Positions 45,776 to 55,989 of a DNA stretch of 64,000 nucleotides are shown in pieces (within the stretch, counting starts at the first letter, position 1; every line of letters starts with the position of its first letter). The position numbers and the translations under genes were made by a program. The DNA is from Vibrio penaeicida (GTDB lineage: Bacteria > Pseudomonadota > Gammaproteobacteria > Enterobacterales > Vibrionaceae), in NCBI RefSeq assembly GCF_030689305.1, contig NZ_JAUYVM010000002.1, positions 591,892 to 655,891 on the forward strand, given 5' to 3'. The notes under the pieces are model-generated. The model was given only the letters and a program-made list of their open reading frames with translations, was not told where the DNA came from and ran no database searches.

Positions 45776-46255
45776 ATGCACAATCGAAAAGTACCCGCTC
45801 AAGATCCAACACCGCAAAACTCTCCTAAAACGAATGCTCAAATCGAGTCCCTTTTACATGAAGCTCGAATGCTGCATCGTGCCGCGAAATCCGGCTCTGT
45901 TTCTCGATCTCTACCTGCATTAAGAAGACTTCATGCCGCTGGTGTCTGCTATGGCGTATCGGTTTCTGGGTTATACCAACAGCGGGAAACCTTACAACGT
46001 AAACATTTCCTGCGAATGCTCGCAATAGAAGCAGGTTATTCCAGTTGGGAAAAATACAAACCTGTTTTGCTCGCGCCGCCTGAACACGCTACTAAAACAA
46101 GACACTTTGATGAAAAATGTGTTTCGACACTAAATTTGTGGTTCTCTTCAGAGCAACAAGCGCAGGAATATGCCGAGCAGCATGGAGGCGATGTACTTAA
46201 GTACGGGCACCAAGCGGTCGTGCTTCCAAGTCCATTAGAAGGAGAGAAATCATGA
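45776..46255 (+). CDS. Conserved-looking cytoplasmic protein, unknown function
   Basis: A 159-residue protein without signal or membrane segment. The centre reads LLHEARMLHRAAKSGSVSRSLPALRRLHAAG (about 27-57), followed by RKHFLRMLAIEAGYSSWEKYKP, a motif (basic-helix then SWxxYK) that also ends some glyoxalase-linked and stress-related domains. I do not recognise the family. It overlaps the next gene by four bases (ATGA at 46252-46255), so the two are translationally coupled. Confidence 0.7.
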   Translation: MHNRKVPAQDPTPQNSPKTNAQIESLLHEARMLHRAAKSGSVSRSLPALRRLHAAGVCYGVSVSGLYQQRETLQRKHFLRMLAIEAGYSSWEKYKPVLLAPPEHATKTRHFDEKCVSTLNLWFSSEQQAQEYAEQHGGDVLKYGHQAVVLPSPLEGEKS

Positions 46256-46710
46256 TTGCTCACCTAGCTTTTGAAATGGGCAGCAGCTTGGCACTGTTAG
46301 GTTGGTTGTGCTTGGTTGTGGGTGTGATAATGGGTTCTAACAAGTTTAGTGGTTGGTTTTTATTGTTTGGTGGCCGCTTCATTCCTTTTTTGCTTTCGAT
46401 TCTTTATGTTTCTCTGGTAGTTAAATTTTGGGGAAGCGCGCCCAATGGCAATTATGCCAGCCTTTTTGGTGTAGGCTTGCTGTTTGAATCTGAAGGAAAC
46501 CTAGCCGCAGGTTGGATGCATTTTTTGATTTTTGATCTGTTTATCGGGCGCTGGATGATAGACGATGTTAAGCAATCAAAAAGCACAAAATGGCAACTGA
46601 TTCCATGCCTACCGCTTACGTTCTTGTATGGACCCGCAGGGCTACTTTTGTACTTTGTATTTAGAGTGTTAGACAAGCACAAATCTCCGTTAGCCAACGC
46701 TTTGGGATAA
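46252..46710 (+). CDS. ABA4-like (DUF4281) membrane protein
   Basis: A 152-residue protein with about four membrane helices. The motifs SEGNLAAGWMHFLIFDLFIGRWMIDD (the WMHFLxFDLFIGRW core at about 87-100) and YGPAGLLLYFVFR match the ABA4-like family, first known from a plant neoxanthin-synthesis protein and widespread in bacteria with unknown function. The gene ends just before a convergent inverted repeat. It is coupled to the preceding unknown gene. Confidence 0.85.
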   Translation: MIAHLAFEMGSSLALLGWLCLVVGVIMGSNKFSGWFLLFGGRFIPFLLSILYVSLVVKFWGSAPNGNYASLFGVGLLFESEGNLAAGWMHFLIFDLFIGRWMIDDVKQSKSTKWQLIPCLPLTFLYGPAGLLLYFVFRVLDKHKSPLANALG

Positions 46711-46743
46711 CGCTAGCCACTCAGATCACTTGATAAAATCAAC

Positions 46744-46797
46744 CGGTCTTTACGCCTTTGCTGCTTTCTTCCATGTCGCACAACACCGTAAAGACCG
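46744..46797. repeat. Long-looped inverted repeat between convergent genes
   Basis: An exact 11-bp inverted repeat, CGGTCTTTACG at 46744-46754 and its complement at 46787-46797, with a 32-base loop. It sits between the stops of the ABA4-like gene (+) and the giant TSP3 gene (-). It could act as a terminator for either side, although no T run follows directly. Confidence 0.55.
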
Positions 46798-46804
46798 ATC
46801 CAAT

Positions 46805-49800
46805 CTAAATGCATACGGTAACGGTTTTCTTCAATTTCCAAACCCCAACCCTAACGCCAAAGCAGCCGTTAGTGCCAATGTGTACCGCACCTAGCGTGGT
46901 ATCCGCAATCAAACGGAATTGCCCTAACGTGTTGAACGACATTTTCATCGTGGCATAAAAAGGACCAAAGCTTCCTAAATTAACGCTACCATTCATGCTG
47001 GTACCACTCCGACCAAAGCTGGTATCTACCCCCATGGTTTGTCCGAAAATGTCAAAATCTGTTCGGAATGCAAAACTTCCGTCCAGCGCGATATTAAGAG
47101 TGACATCCGCCGCATCCATTCGATAGCGTGTGCCCGGTATTTTGACAATCAAGTTGCCTTTGAACTGAATATCAGGAATGTCCGTACCACTTGATTTATA
47201 AATGGTCATGATCCCGCTACCTAACGCAATTGGGCTGTTATTTCCAAGAACGCCATTCCCTACCCTTTGCCCAGTTGCCGACATAGCACCATTAGGTTGC
47301 GCGTGTATTACCCACCTGAATTCTGGAAACAACGGAACGGAAAATTCGGTGACCATCACTAGCCCAGTACTAGAGGAAAGCGTTACATTGCCATTTGCAG
47401 CGAAACCTAAAACATTCAGTGCCTTGTTCGTCGCGGTAAACTCCCAATCGGTAGGCGATTTATATATCCCAGACATCTCTACCGACACCAAACTGCCACC
47501 CGCTCCAATGGGCAGCTGCATTTTTCCAGACAGACGTAAACCTTGTGATGAGAAGATACTTCCGCCACGAGTAGGCAAATAGGTTTGAGCAGAAGCGGTC
47601 ACCTCTGAAAAGGTATACCCTCCAATCGAGACATCACCGTTTGCGCTAAAGCGTGCTCTTGGAAAGGAGAACTCTGTCGGTGAGTAAACACCTAAACTGG
47701 GTCTGTCTATTTCAATGCTACCCGTCATACCGCCCAGCCCTGGAATATTGATGTTGCCTTCGGCTTTAAAGTCTTTATCCGTTACGATTACTGTACTGCT
47801 GCCAAAACGCAGATTCGCTAAACTGGGTATACCGAAACCAGCTGTGGCTGTGCCGCTAAACAGAAACTCTCCGTTGAAACCAATATCCCCCTCAATGGTT
47901 GTTTCGATCGGCTCAAGTTCGTAGAAACGGAAAACGTAGCGCCCTTCTAGTTCCATACCGCCAGCTGTGCCATCGATGTAGTTAAATCGACCAGTATTAG
48001 GGCTGACTTTGATGGGCGGTGTTAACGTATAGGAGAGCTCACCAAATTGACCAGGCATTAAGGCAATTTGATTATTGCCCTGTACGATCCCGTTAGTTAA
48101 GTCGATCAGACCGTTGTTGACGCAATCACAAGTTGCCCCAGCCCTCACTGCTAGGTCAAAAAGCGACTCCACGACAGGCACACCGCGCATTTTTATGCCT
48201 TGCTCTGTGTAGAACGACATAAATTGTGGTGTCGCGTCACTGTAGATCATAGCGACGCCCGCCTGCCCCACCTCTAAACCAAGCTGTACCGGCGAGTTTA
48301 TGGCTTCTTCAATTTCAGCAGCTTTGCGAATATTGAGGTTCAGCGTGCCGTTCATACCAGTGAATAACGGATCCCCATCACGCGTACTGATGTCCGACAG
48401 CATCTGACCATCAAGTCGCCATTCTAGTGGTAGATTGGTCACGGGCACCGTGAGGGTTCCTGTGAAATCCAATTGTCCGTTGTCTGAGTTTGGTATTTGG
48501 CTGGCTATCGGTTGATGATTAAAGACCAGATCTCGCCATGATCTATCAGGGTTATTTGCCCAGTTACCGACAAACTGCAAGCGCCCTGCAGGGTTAACGG
48601 AAATCTCTCCCTCTAATTCATACGCGCCTTGCTTGGTTCGTTTGATCTTACAGATGAATGTTGGGTCGCTGAAATCTCCTTCTATACGACATTTGCCGCC
48701 CTTTGATAGGTCTATGTTCAAATTGCTCAACAAGCCACCGTCAGAGAACTTTCCAAATTCGATGGTAAAGCTATCTCCCACGGTTAAATCAACCTTAGGA
48801 ACAGACGTGGTGATATCCTCGAACGCAATGGGCGAGTTGTACGGCAATATGGGCTCGTCGGAAAGTAGTGGCATTAATATGGTGCCGCTCCCCATCAAAG
48901 AGCCTAACTCTGGGTTAAAGGTTAAATCCCCCACATAGTCGACATGATAAAGTGAAGCTTGCTCTGAAGGCGTACCTACTGGAACAGGTATTTCTTGCCT
49001 TAAACGCGATACTTTAAATTCTTCCGTGGCGGTCGAGAGTTTGATATCGCTTAGAGTATATTGTGCCACTGATGCTCCGTTCCCAGATACAGGCGCTGGC
49101 AGTACAAGTGTCCCACTTGACTGTGTTAAGACAGGGCTACATACGTCTATTGAGGTCAAACGACCAAACCGCAGTTTTGATCCGTCTGAAAGGTCGAGTT
49201 CCATACCTGGCACACTGAAATCTTCAATGGCAACAGACGCTGTTTGGTAATTTTCATCAAAGCTGGTCGCGCCGCTGTTTACTTGTGTCCACAGCTTAGG
49301 CTTGCCATAGCCGCTCAAATACATATCTCCGACCACATTCATAACGTAGCCTTGCTCGGTTGAACGAATACGAATTTCACCATCGATATAAGTGGGTGGA
49401 GACGGCAGATTGAAGCAGGTTAACGGGATTTCTGAACCTGTTCGAACAAAAACACCGTCGTTCAGCGTGAACTGTCTGAGATCGAAGACCAAACCGTAAG
49501 TGCCAATATACACAATACTAGGCACATCACTTACGTTGTTTGGGTTGCTCCCTTGCCCCGCTTCAACCCCATCGTTCACGCTGTCTTTATCGGTATCGTA
49601 TTGTCTTGGATCCGCAAGCCAGCTTTTGCGAAGAGGTGGTAACGTATAGTACTCAACGTGATCGCTTAAACCATCTCCATCGGTGTCGGGATTATTTGGA
49701 TTGGTTTTCGACAAAGTTAATTCACGTAAATCGGGCAATCCGTCGGCATCTGAATCCTTCTGGAGGGGATCGGTTGGCGAAACCTGACAGGTCTCGTAAG

Positions 49801-52800
49801 AGCTTAAACACTGTGCTTCTGTCATCGCCGTTTGCTGTGCGCAATACGCATCAAAGTTGCAAAGGAAAGCGCCTGTCGACGACCCAGACCCACAAATTGC
49901 TCTAGGAATACAATCCCCTTCATCACCGCAGATTTGGTGGAAATCCGTTCCGCACTGATAACGGCTAGATGTACCCAGTATCTCTTCTTCGTCGTTTATG
50001 CCGTCGCCATCCGTGTCGGCATTTTTAGGGTTAGTGGCTCCACCAGCACGATTGACCTCAGCACCGTCAATTAACCCGTCACCATCCGTATCGGCAACGA
50101 GCGGATCGGTGTTGAATTGATTGATTTCGTCGTAATCACTGAGACCGTCGCCGTCGCTGTCCGTATTTTGAGGATTGGTGCCTGCAATGCGCTCGCTATT
50201 ATCAGGGTAGCCATCGCCATCTGTGTCTTTAAGAGATGGGTCACTTTCACCTATGTCTACGCGCCCATTACAGTTGTTGTCTTCCCCAAAATAGTTTCCT
50301 CCAACATGCAAGCCTAGCCCATCCAACCCGTTACCATCGCTGATGCCATCACCATCAGTGTCCACCAAAGCTGGGTTTGAAGTCGTATTACTGTCTGCAT
50401 CAGGAGTAAATCCACCGTAACCGGTTGTCGCCTCGGGCTTACCGCCAACAGTCACATTGGTGTAGGTATTGCCGTCGCAGGTTTCAGCGCCAACAAGCAT
50501 TAACGTATGTTGGCCAATGGGGCAGCTGAGACCAAGTTCTACACCATCAGAAATACAATCGTTATCCGTGTCCAGTTTGTTGGGGTCGGACTCATTCGCT
50601 TCAACCAATCCGTTTCCGTTACGATCTTCCAAACCATCCGGAATACCATCATCATCTCTGTCGTCATCCACGTAATCGCAAAGTGGCAATGCGCCAGACC
50701 CATCGAGTGCATCAGTACAATAGGTTGAGAGATCAGAAAGGTCGTCAAAGTTCGACTCTGGGCAATCAATATCAGGAGCAGCGCTTGCGGCGACACAAGC
50801 ATTTCTTAAGCGCTGTAACTGGAAAGCTTGCTCGACGGCGTCATCGATTCCATCTGCGTCGCTGTCTAGCGGTGTCGGGCTGGGATCGTTGTTATCCGTA
50901 AAATCGGCAACCCCATCGGGTGTGCCTGCAACAATCAATGAATTTCCAGACACAGTTACAGATTCAAAACGATCGGGATCCTCTAATCGATAATCTAGAT
51001 CAGAATCAATATCAAAGCTGTTTAGACCTAACTGCCGTTCAAAGCCATCCGTCAACCAGCCCACTGAGCCAGCGAGAATACCAGCGTTGGTGCGATAGCC
51101 GTCGCCATCGGTATCCGCTTGCATTGGCGCACTTAAACCCCATGGTAAATCACGATGTAATTGAACGGTTCCAGTTACATTGGGAACACGTCTGGTTTCT
51201 TCAAAATTGTTGTAATTTTCTAAAGTAATGGTACTTGGTGTAAAGCTTTGCGGAACAAAGGCGATCTCATCAATAAATGAGCTATCTCCTGTCACATTGG
51301 TTTTCACGTCTATTTCAAATTCTGAAGTGGCATCAACACTGCCCACGTATTTCCAATCATAATGAAGTGACAGATCGGTAATGCTCGTGCTGCTATCCAA
51401 AACACCGGAATAACGTAGATCCACGTCGATAGACTGAGAAACACCTAAATTATCCTCAGACGCTCGAATGTAGAGAGCATAGTCCATGGCTTTCAGCCCA
51501 GAGATAAAGTGTTCGGAAGACGTTATTTTTAGGATGGAATCTCCTGCTGTCGCACCTTGAACTTGAATAGCTTGGCCATTTAGTGCTTTGCGGTTGCTTG
51601 TTACCGTCGCAGATTCACTACTGTAATGCTCGGCTGACAACCAAAGTGTTTCTAACGATTCTTGATTATCAACAATACCGTCTAGGTCAGAATCTTTTCG
51701 GGTTGCCAGTGTTGGAATCGCTGGTATTACGTCCAGCTCTGAGTAGCCAATTAGGTAGACATTCAGAACTCGAATGTGGTTACCACTCAAGTCGACATCA
51801 ATACTGGTTTGTCCGGATACCGTTTCGATGACATTGTTCGCGATAAACTGTGTACCATATGGATGAACGGAATGGCTAGTAATCTCACCCGGTAATCCGG
51901 CTAAAAATGCGTCGACATCTTGATTGATTACTGTCGGTTCAAGTTCCACCAATATTCGATAAGCGATCGCGTTATCAGGAATATCCATTGTGAAAGTGCT
52001 TGGTATGAAGTCGCTGCCAGCGGAAGAGCTGAAATGTTGAGTTGAAACGTTGTAACCAACCGTTAGCTCTTTGCCGTCTAGGATTCCATCTAAATCAAAA
52101 TCGGGGTTGAGAATGCGAAGATCTTTGCCATCTGGAATGCCATCAGCGTCGGTATCGTTGCCGACGGGGTTACTCATTCGGACCAAGTCGCCTTCCCTAC
52201 ATCCTGCTTCATCCCTGCCGCAAATACGCACTTCTTGGTTATCAAGCAGACCATCACCATCGCTATCATTAGACGTTGTCGACATCCCATTGTCACACTC
52301 GATGCCATCGCTTAAACCGTCTCCATCAGTATCCGCTTCGAATAGGTTTGAATGACAGCTTCTAACGGTGTCGAAAGAAGAGATGAAGTTTAGCGGATCA
52401 TTTGCCCCGCCAACGACAATAAAGTCTGGCATCGCTTCGCGATTGTCCCTTACTCCATCGTTATCGGTATCATTGCTTTTCGGGTTACTGCCAAGAACCA
52501 GAATTTCATAGGCATCGGACAGATTGTCGCCATCAAAATCGGCATGTTGGTAAGCATCCAACGCCAAGTCTTCCACCACTTTTTGGCTCAAGCAGTCTTT
52601 GCGGTCGATAGTTTGAAAAATATTCGGAATCCCATCTGCGTTGCCATCCCATGCGACGAATATGGGGACTTCCCCTGCTGCTTTGCGATCGATGATGTAT
52701 TTTCGACTCGGCGAAGCCAGTTGACCGATACGAAGAGAATAATCGGCACCGCTGTTATCGAAAATAACGATATCGTACCCGTCGGCATCATCTCGGTCGT

Positions 52801-55800
52801 TGGTTTCATATATGGCAAATATGGCATCACCCGGATAAGGGTCGCCAAATATTTCTTGGCTAAACAGTAAAGCACTAGCAGAAGCCGAAGCCTCTAAAAA
52901 GCCTTGATCGATACCAAAATTATTTTCTTCGCCATCTTTTAAACCATCGCGATCGACGTCATCAACGAGCGCGTTATGTGTTGTAAGTGTATACGCTTCA
53001 CTCGGTGCATAATGAATACACGACATGCTAGGAAAAGCAGGAAGGCCAACAGGACCCGTTGGACCACCGCCTGGGTTAGTCGGATCGGTATCGTAAGTCC
53101 AATGTGCGGCTAACGTAGCAAAATTCAGATTTTCAAATATACTGTCTGTCTCGTAGAATTCGAGGGTGTCTCCATCTAAATGGCGAACTTGAAATGCGCC
53201 AAAATTGGTTTCTTCATTTAGGGTATAGCCACGCCCACTCGGTATATCTTTGTTGCCGAGTCTGAAAACAATCAGTTCAATGTAATCACTTAACCCATCA
53301 TCATCACTATCGAAGTCTTTTAAATCCGTACCCAGTAAAAACTCTTGTATATTGCTGAGCTTGTCACCATCAGCATCCAATGCAGCATCCGCTGGGTTAA
53401 CCGGATCGAAGCCGTTGTCCAACTCATATTTGTCACTTAAGCCGTCGTCGTCAGTGTCGACTTTATTTGGATCGGTGCCGTTTACAAATTCGTTGACATC
53501 CGTAATCCCGTCGCCATCACTGTCCGTTATGGGATTATTGTCACTACTGTCTAACGGGTTTTTGCCTAGTGCGATTTCTTTACCATCAGGAATAATATCG
53601 TTATCGGAATCACTGTCGATCATATTGGTGAAGCCATCACCATCAGTATCCAACAAGGCATCGATTTCGTCGGCATCGAGCCAACCATCGTTGTCTGAAT
53701 CGGTATCGGCTATGTTAATTAGGCCATCTTTATCTGAATCGAAAAGTGGACGACTTTCCTGATCGTCGTTAATGCCATCGCCATCGCTATCGGTGCTCAA
53801 TGGATTTGAGCCTAGGCTGACTTCTTGCCCGTCGGTGTGCCCATCGCCATCAGAATCTTTAACGAGTACATTGGTGCCCAAGGCAATTTCATCGCCGTCA
53901 TTGAGCAGGTCTCCATCACTGTCTGGATCATTTGGCAAGGAGTTGTTATTTTTTTCAGCCAGGTTGGAAAGACCGTCTGAATCAAGATCGTCACTGGCGT
54001 CATTAACGTTTATATTCAGGCCGTAGAGCACTTCATAGTCATCACGTAAACCATCGCCATCACTATCGACCAGGTTGGGGTTAGAGTTTTGTGTGTTTAC
54101 TTCATCGCCATCCAGTAAGCCGTCGTCGTCTGAGTCGTTATCATTTGGGTTTGTATTGGCAGTAATTTCTGCGCTGTCGCTCAGTCCATCAGAATCAGTA
54201 TCTCGTTTTAGCGGGTTTGACCCCGTTGTTTTTTCCGCGCCATCGCTTAGCCCATCACCATCGGTGTCGGGCACAAGCGGGTTAGTTCCATCCCCCACTT
54301 CTTGAGCGTCAGTAACGCTATCCATATCGCTATCTGATAACAGGGGGTTAGTGCCCAGATCATACTCTTCACGATCATTTAAACCATCACTGTCGGTATC
54401 GGTAAGTAAAGGGTTAGTGTTCAATTCCACTACTTCAAATTTATCGAGTAACTCATCACCATCTGAATCGGGTTTTAATGGATCTGTGCCATGTGTATTG
54501 ACTTCAGCGTTATCGGACAAGCCATCCATATCACTGTCTGCAACTCGGGGTTTGGTTCCGAGCGCAATTTCCTGTCCATCATTTAGCCCGTCTCCATCGG
54601 AGTCTGCGACGTTAGGATCCGAGCCATTATCAAATTCTGCCCCGTCACTTGCGCCATCGTCATCGGTATCGGCAGATAAAGGGTTCGTATTGAAGTAGTC
54701 GACTTCAATACCGTCTTCAAGCCCATCACCATCGGTATCGGGCAATGCAGAATTGGTGTTGTACGTCGCTTCTCTGGCGTTCGAGAGTTCATCACCATCA
54801 TCATCCGCTTCACCTGTACAACTGGCAGAGCGAGGGTTAGGGCTACAAGGTCCTTCAGGGTCAAAGGCATCTAACGGGTTTGTGTTGTTTTGGTTCTCTT
54901 CAAAATCACTGAGGTTATCGCCATCGGTGTCTGCCTTCGTTGGATCAGTTCCCAATGCGCGTTCTTGCGCATTAGTTAATCCATCACCATCCGTATCACA
55001 ATCGTCTGCCGAACTATTAGGGCTGCATGAATCCAGTGGGTTACTGCCATCTCGATTTTCATCAAAATCGTTAACGCCATCTCCGTCGGTATCCGCTACA
55101 TTTGGGTTGGTTCCCAGAGTTTGCTCTTGTTCGTCACTTAAACCATCGCCATCGCTGTCTTTTGCTGCTGGTGAAGGAGAAGATGAAAGGTTGTCTTGAA
55201 CCGTTTCAATGGTGAGAGAATCGATATTGCTTCCAGCCCCCGAATCACTCGTTGATAACACCACTAAGCTATTTAGCAGTTCGTTTTTAACTGAATCTGG
55301 GTTGGCTTCAATCCGGCTTTCATAACTTTTGATGAGATCGGTTATCGCCTGAACCGAACCGCCATTGCCTCGCCCTTTCGTGACTTGGCTTAAACCCGCG
55401 AGAATCAATCCATAGCGATCCGCATCGGAACGCCCATCTGATTGCTGGGTGTTAAAATCTGTAGGTACAACTTGCGTTATGTCTATGTTCGTTAAGCCAA
55501 CACTCTCAGCGACTTGTTTTGCTTGTAGATCAAAATCCGATAGATCGTTATCTTTTTCGGCACGCTGAACCGCCATTTCTGTCAATGGTGTAACGGCCGT
55601 AATAACCGTTTGCCCCGCAGTCACATTAATAACAGATCGAAGAACTAGTGAAGAGGCGTCAACACGTTGCCCTGTCGATTCATCCAAATACTCCCCACCC
55701 TCACACCGAACAATAAACAGACCAGAAGTGTTCAGTTGTATCTCTAACTGACCGTTAACACTTAATTGAGGACCGCCAACAACGTTGTTTTCATCGTCCA

Positions 55801-55972
55801 ACAAAGTACAGGATGCACCATCCACGGGTGCTTTAGAAATCGAGATATTAAGTGTGGTAGCTTTAGAGGCATTGTCGCTACTGTTGGTATGGCTTCCTCC
55901 TGTATCACAGGCACTAAGCAACAGAGCAGATGACAGCCCAACGGCAGTCATGAAGTATTTGTATGTGTACAT
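46805..55972 (-). CDS. Giant thrombospondin type 3 repeat lipoprotein (3055 aa)
   Basis: A 9.2-kb gene for a lipoprotein: the signal ends in the lipobox LLLSAC with Cys near residue 22 and no Asp at +2 except directly after it (CDTG), so the final location needs care. Residues about 25-270 form an N-terminal domain with an Ig-like stretch on TLNISISKAPVDGASC. From about 272 to 2145 (nt 55160-49540) come dozens of calcium-binding Asp-rich repeats of the form DxDxDGxxDxxE, interrupted by beta-rich inserts near 905-985, 1310-1430 and 1450-1600. The last 900 residues (nt 49540-46805) have no TSP3 repeats and consist of long alternating beta strands with repeated SGTG, NGxxS and GxxxF turns. AAGGA 9 bases before the ATG at 55972 decides the start; the ATG at 55981 abuts it. 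Probably a surface adhesin or matrix protein. Confidence 0.85.
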   Translation of the reverse strand: MYTYKYFMTAVGLSSALLLSACDTGGSHTNSSDNASKATTLNISISKAPVDGASCTLLDDENNVVGGPQLSVNGQLEIQLNTSGLFIVRCEGGEYLDESTGQRVDASSLVLRSVINVTAGQTVITAVTPLTEMAVQRAEKDNDLSDFDLQAKQVAESVGLTNIDITQVVPTDFNTQQSDGRSDADRYGLILAGLSQVTKGRGNGGSVQAITDLIKSYESRIEANPDSVKNELLNSLVVLSTSDSGAGSNIDSLTIETVQDNLSSSPSPAAKDSDGDGLSDEQEQTLGTNPNVADTDGDGVNDFDENRDGSNPLDSCSPNSSADDCDTDGDGLTNAQERALGTDPTKADTDGDNLSDFEENQNNTNPLDAFDPEGPCSPNPRSASCTGEADDDGDELSNAREATYNTNSALPDTDGDGLEDGIEVDYFNTNPLSADTDDDGASDGAEFDNGSDPNVADSDGDGLNDGQEIALGTKPRVADSDMDGLSDNAEVNTHGTDPLKPDSDGDELLDKFEVVELNTNPLLTDTDSDGLNDREEYDLGTNPLLSDSDMDSVTDAQEVGDGTNPLVPDTDGDGLSDGAEKTTGSNPLKRDTDSDGLSDSAEITANTNPNDNDSDDDGLLDGDEVNTQNSNPNLVDSDGDGLRDDYEVLYGLNINVNDASDDLDSDGLSNLAEKNNNSLPNDPDSDGDLLNDGDEIALGTNVLVKDSDGDGHTDGQEVSLGSNPLSTDSDGDGINDDQESRPLFDSDKDGLINIADTDSDNDGWLDADEIDALLDTDGDGFTNMIDSDSDNDIIPDGKEIALGKNPLDSSDNNPITDSDGDGITDVNEFVNGTDPNKVDTDDDGLSDKYELDNGFDPVNPADAALDADGDKLSNIQEFLLGTDLKDFDSDDDGLSDYIELIVFRLGNKDIPSGRGYTLNEETNFGAFQVRHLDGDTLEFYETDSIFENLNFATLAAHWTYDTDPTNPGGGPTGPVGLPAFPSMSCIHYAPSEAYTLTTHNALVDDVDRDGLKDGEENNFGIDQGFLEASASASALLFSQEIFGDPYPGDAIFAIYETNDRDDADGYDIVIFDNSGADYSLRIGQLASPSRKYIIDRKAAGEVPIFVAWDGNADGIPNIFQTIDRKDCLSQKVVEDLALDAYQHADFDGDNLSDAYEILVLGSNPKSNDTDNDGVRDNREAMPDFIVVGGANDPLNFISSFDTVRSCHSNLFEADTDGDGLSDGIECDNGMSTTSNDSDGDGLLDNQEVRICGRDEAGCREGDLVRMSNPVGNDTDADGIPDGKDLRILNPDFDLDGILDGKELTVGYNVSTQHFSSSAGSDFIPSTFTMDIPDNAIAYRILVELEPTVINQDVDAFLAGLPGEITSHSVHPYGTQFIANNVIETVSGQTSIDVDLSGNHIRVLNVYLIGYSELDVIPAIPTLATRKDSDLDGIVDNQESLETLWLSAEHYSSESATVTSNRKALNGQAIQVQGATAGDSILKITSSEHFISGLKAMDYALYIRASEDNLGVSQSIDVDLRYSGVLDSSTSITDLSLHYDWKYVGSVDATSEFEIDVKTNVTGDSSFIDEIAFVPQSFTPSTITLENYNNFEETRRVPNVTGTVQLHRDLPWGLSAPMQADTDGDGYRTNAGILAGSVGWLTDGFERQLGLNSFDIDSDLDYRLEDPDRFESVTVSGNSLIVAGTPDGVADFTDNNDPSPTPLDSDADGIDDAVEQAFQLQRLRNACVAASAAPDIDCPESNFDDLSDLSTYCTDALDGSGALPLCDYVDDDRDDDGIPDGLEDRNGNGLVEANESDPNKLDTDNDCISDGVELGLSCPIGQHTLMLVGAETCDGNTYTNVTVGGKPEATTGYGGFTPDADSNTTSNPALVDTDGDGISDGNGLDGLGLHVGGNYFGEDNNCNGRVDIGESDPSLKDTDGDGYPDNSERIAGTNPQNTDSDGDGLSDYDEINQFNTDPLVADTDGDGLIDGAEVNRAGGATNPKNADTDGDGINDEEEILGTSSRYQCGTDFHQICGDEGDCIPRAICGSGSSTGAFLCNFDAYCAQQTAMTEAQCLSSYETCQVSPTDPLQKDSDADGLPDLRELTLSKTNPNNPDTDGDGLSDHVEYYTLPPLRKSWLADPRQYDTDKDSVNDGVEAGQGSNPNNVSDVPSIVYIGTYGLVFDLRQFTLNDGVFVRTGSEIPLTCFNLPSPPTYIDGEIRIRSTEQGYVMNVVGDMYLSGYGKPKLWTQVNSGATSFDENYQTASVAIEDFSVPGMELDLSDGSKLRFGRLTSIDVCSPVLTQSSGTLVLPAPVSGNGASVAQYTLSDIKLSTATEEFKVSRLRQEIPVPVGTPSEQASLYHVDYVGDLTFNPELGSLMGSGTILMPLLSDEPILPYNSPIAFEDITTSVPKVDLTVGDSFTIEFGKFSDGGLLSNLNIDLSKGGKCRIEGDFSDPTFICKIKRTKQGAYELEGEISVNPAGRLQFVGNWANNPDRSWRDLVFNHQPIASQIPNSDNGQLDFTGTLTVPVTNLPLEWRLDGQMLSDISTRDGDPLFTGMNGTLNLNIRKAAEIEEAINSPVQLGLEVGQAGVAMIYSDATPQFMSFYTEQGIKMRGVPVVESLFDLAVRAGATCDCVNNGLIDLTNGIVQGNNQIALMPGQFGELSYTLTPPIKVSPNTGRFNYIDGTAGGMELEGRYVFRFYELEPIETTIEGDIGFNGEFLFSGTATAGFGIPSLANLRFGSSTVIVTDKDFKAEGNINIPGLGGMTGSIEIDRPSLGVYSPTEFSFPRARFSANGDVSIGGYTFSEVTASAQTYLPTRGGSIFSSQGLRLSGKMQLPIGAGGSLVSVEMSGIYKSPTDWEFTATNKALNVLGFAANGNVTLSSSTGLVMVTEFSVPLFPEFRWVIHAQPNGAMSATGQRVGNGVLGNNSPIALGSGIMTIYKSSGTDIPDIQFKGNLIVKIPGTRYRMDAADVTLNIALDGSFAFRTDFDIFGQTMGVDTSFGRSGTSMNGSVNLGSFGPFYATMKMSFNTLGQFRLIADTTLGAVHIGTNGCFGVRVGVWKLKKTVTVCI
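49540..55160 (-). repeat. TSP3-encoding repeat tract
   Basis: Coding tract in which DxDxDG motifs recur about every 13-20 codons, visible on the plus strand as recurring CCATCGCCATC, CCATCACCATC and CCGTCGCCGTC words. The densest block is 53280-55160; further blocks lie near 52220-52510, 50870-51120 and 49540-50660. The repeats differ in nearly every third base, so it is a protein-level rather than DNA-level repeat. Confidence 0.85.
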
Positions 55973-55989
55973 AGAAACCATTCCTTGGC

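Noticed and set aside
53280..55160. Possible CRISPR array or DNA tandem repeat in the TSP3 tract
   Set aside because: The repeats are irregular in spacing and differ at third codon positions; they follow the reading frame of the lipoprotein, so they are protein repeats.
53352..55199. Plus-strand Ser/Pro-rich ORFs opposite the giant TSP3 gene
   Set aside because: Their low-complexity composition is the direct reverse complement of the Asp/Gly repeat codons, and none has a ribosome site with a plausible domain.
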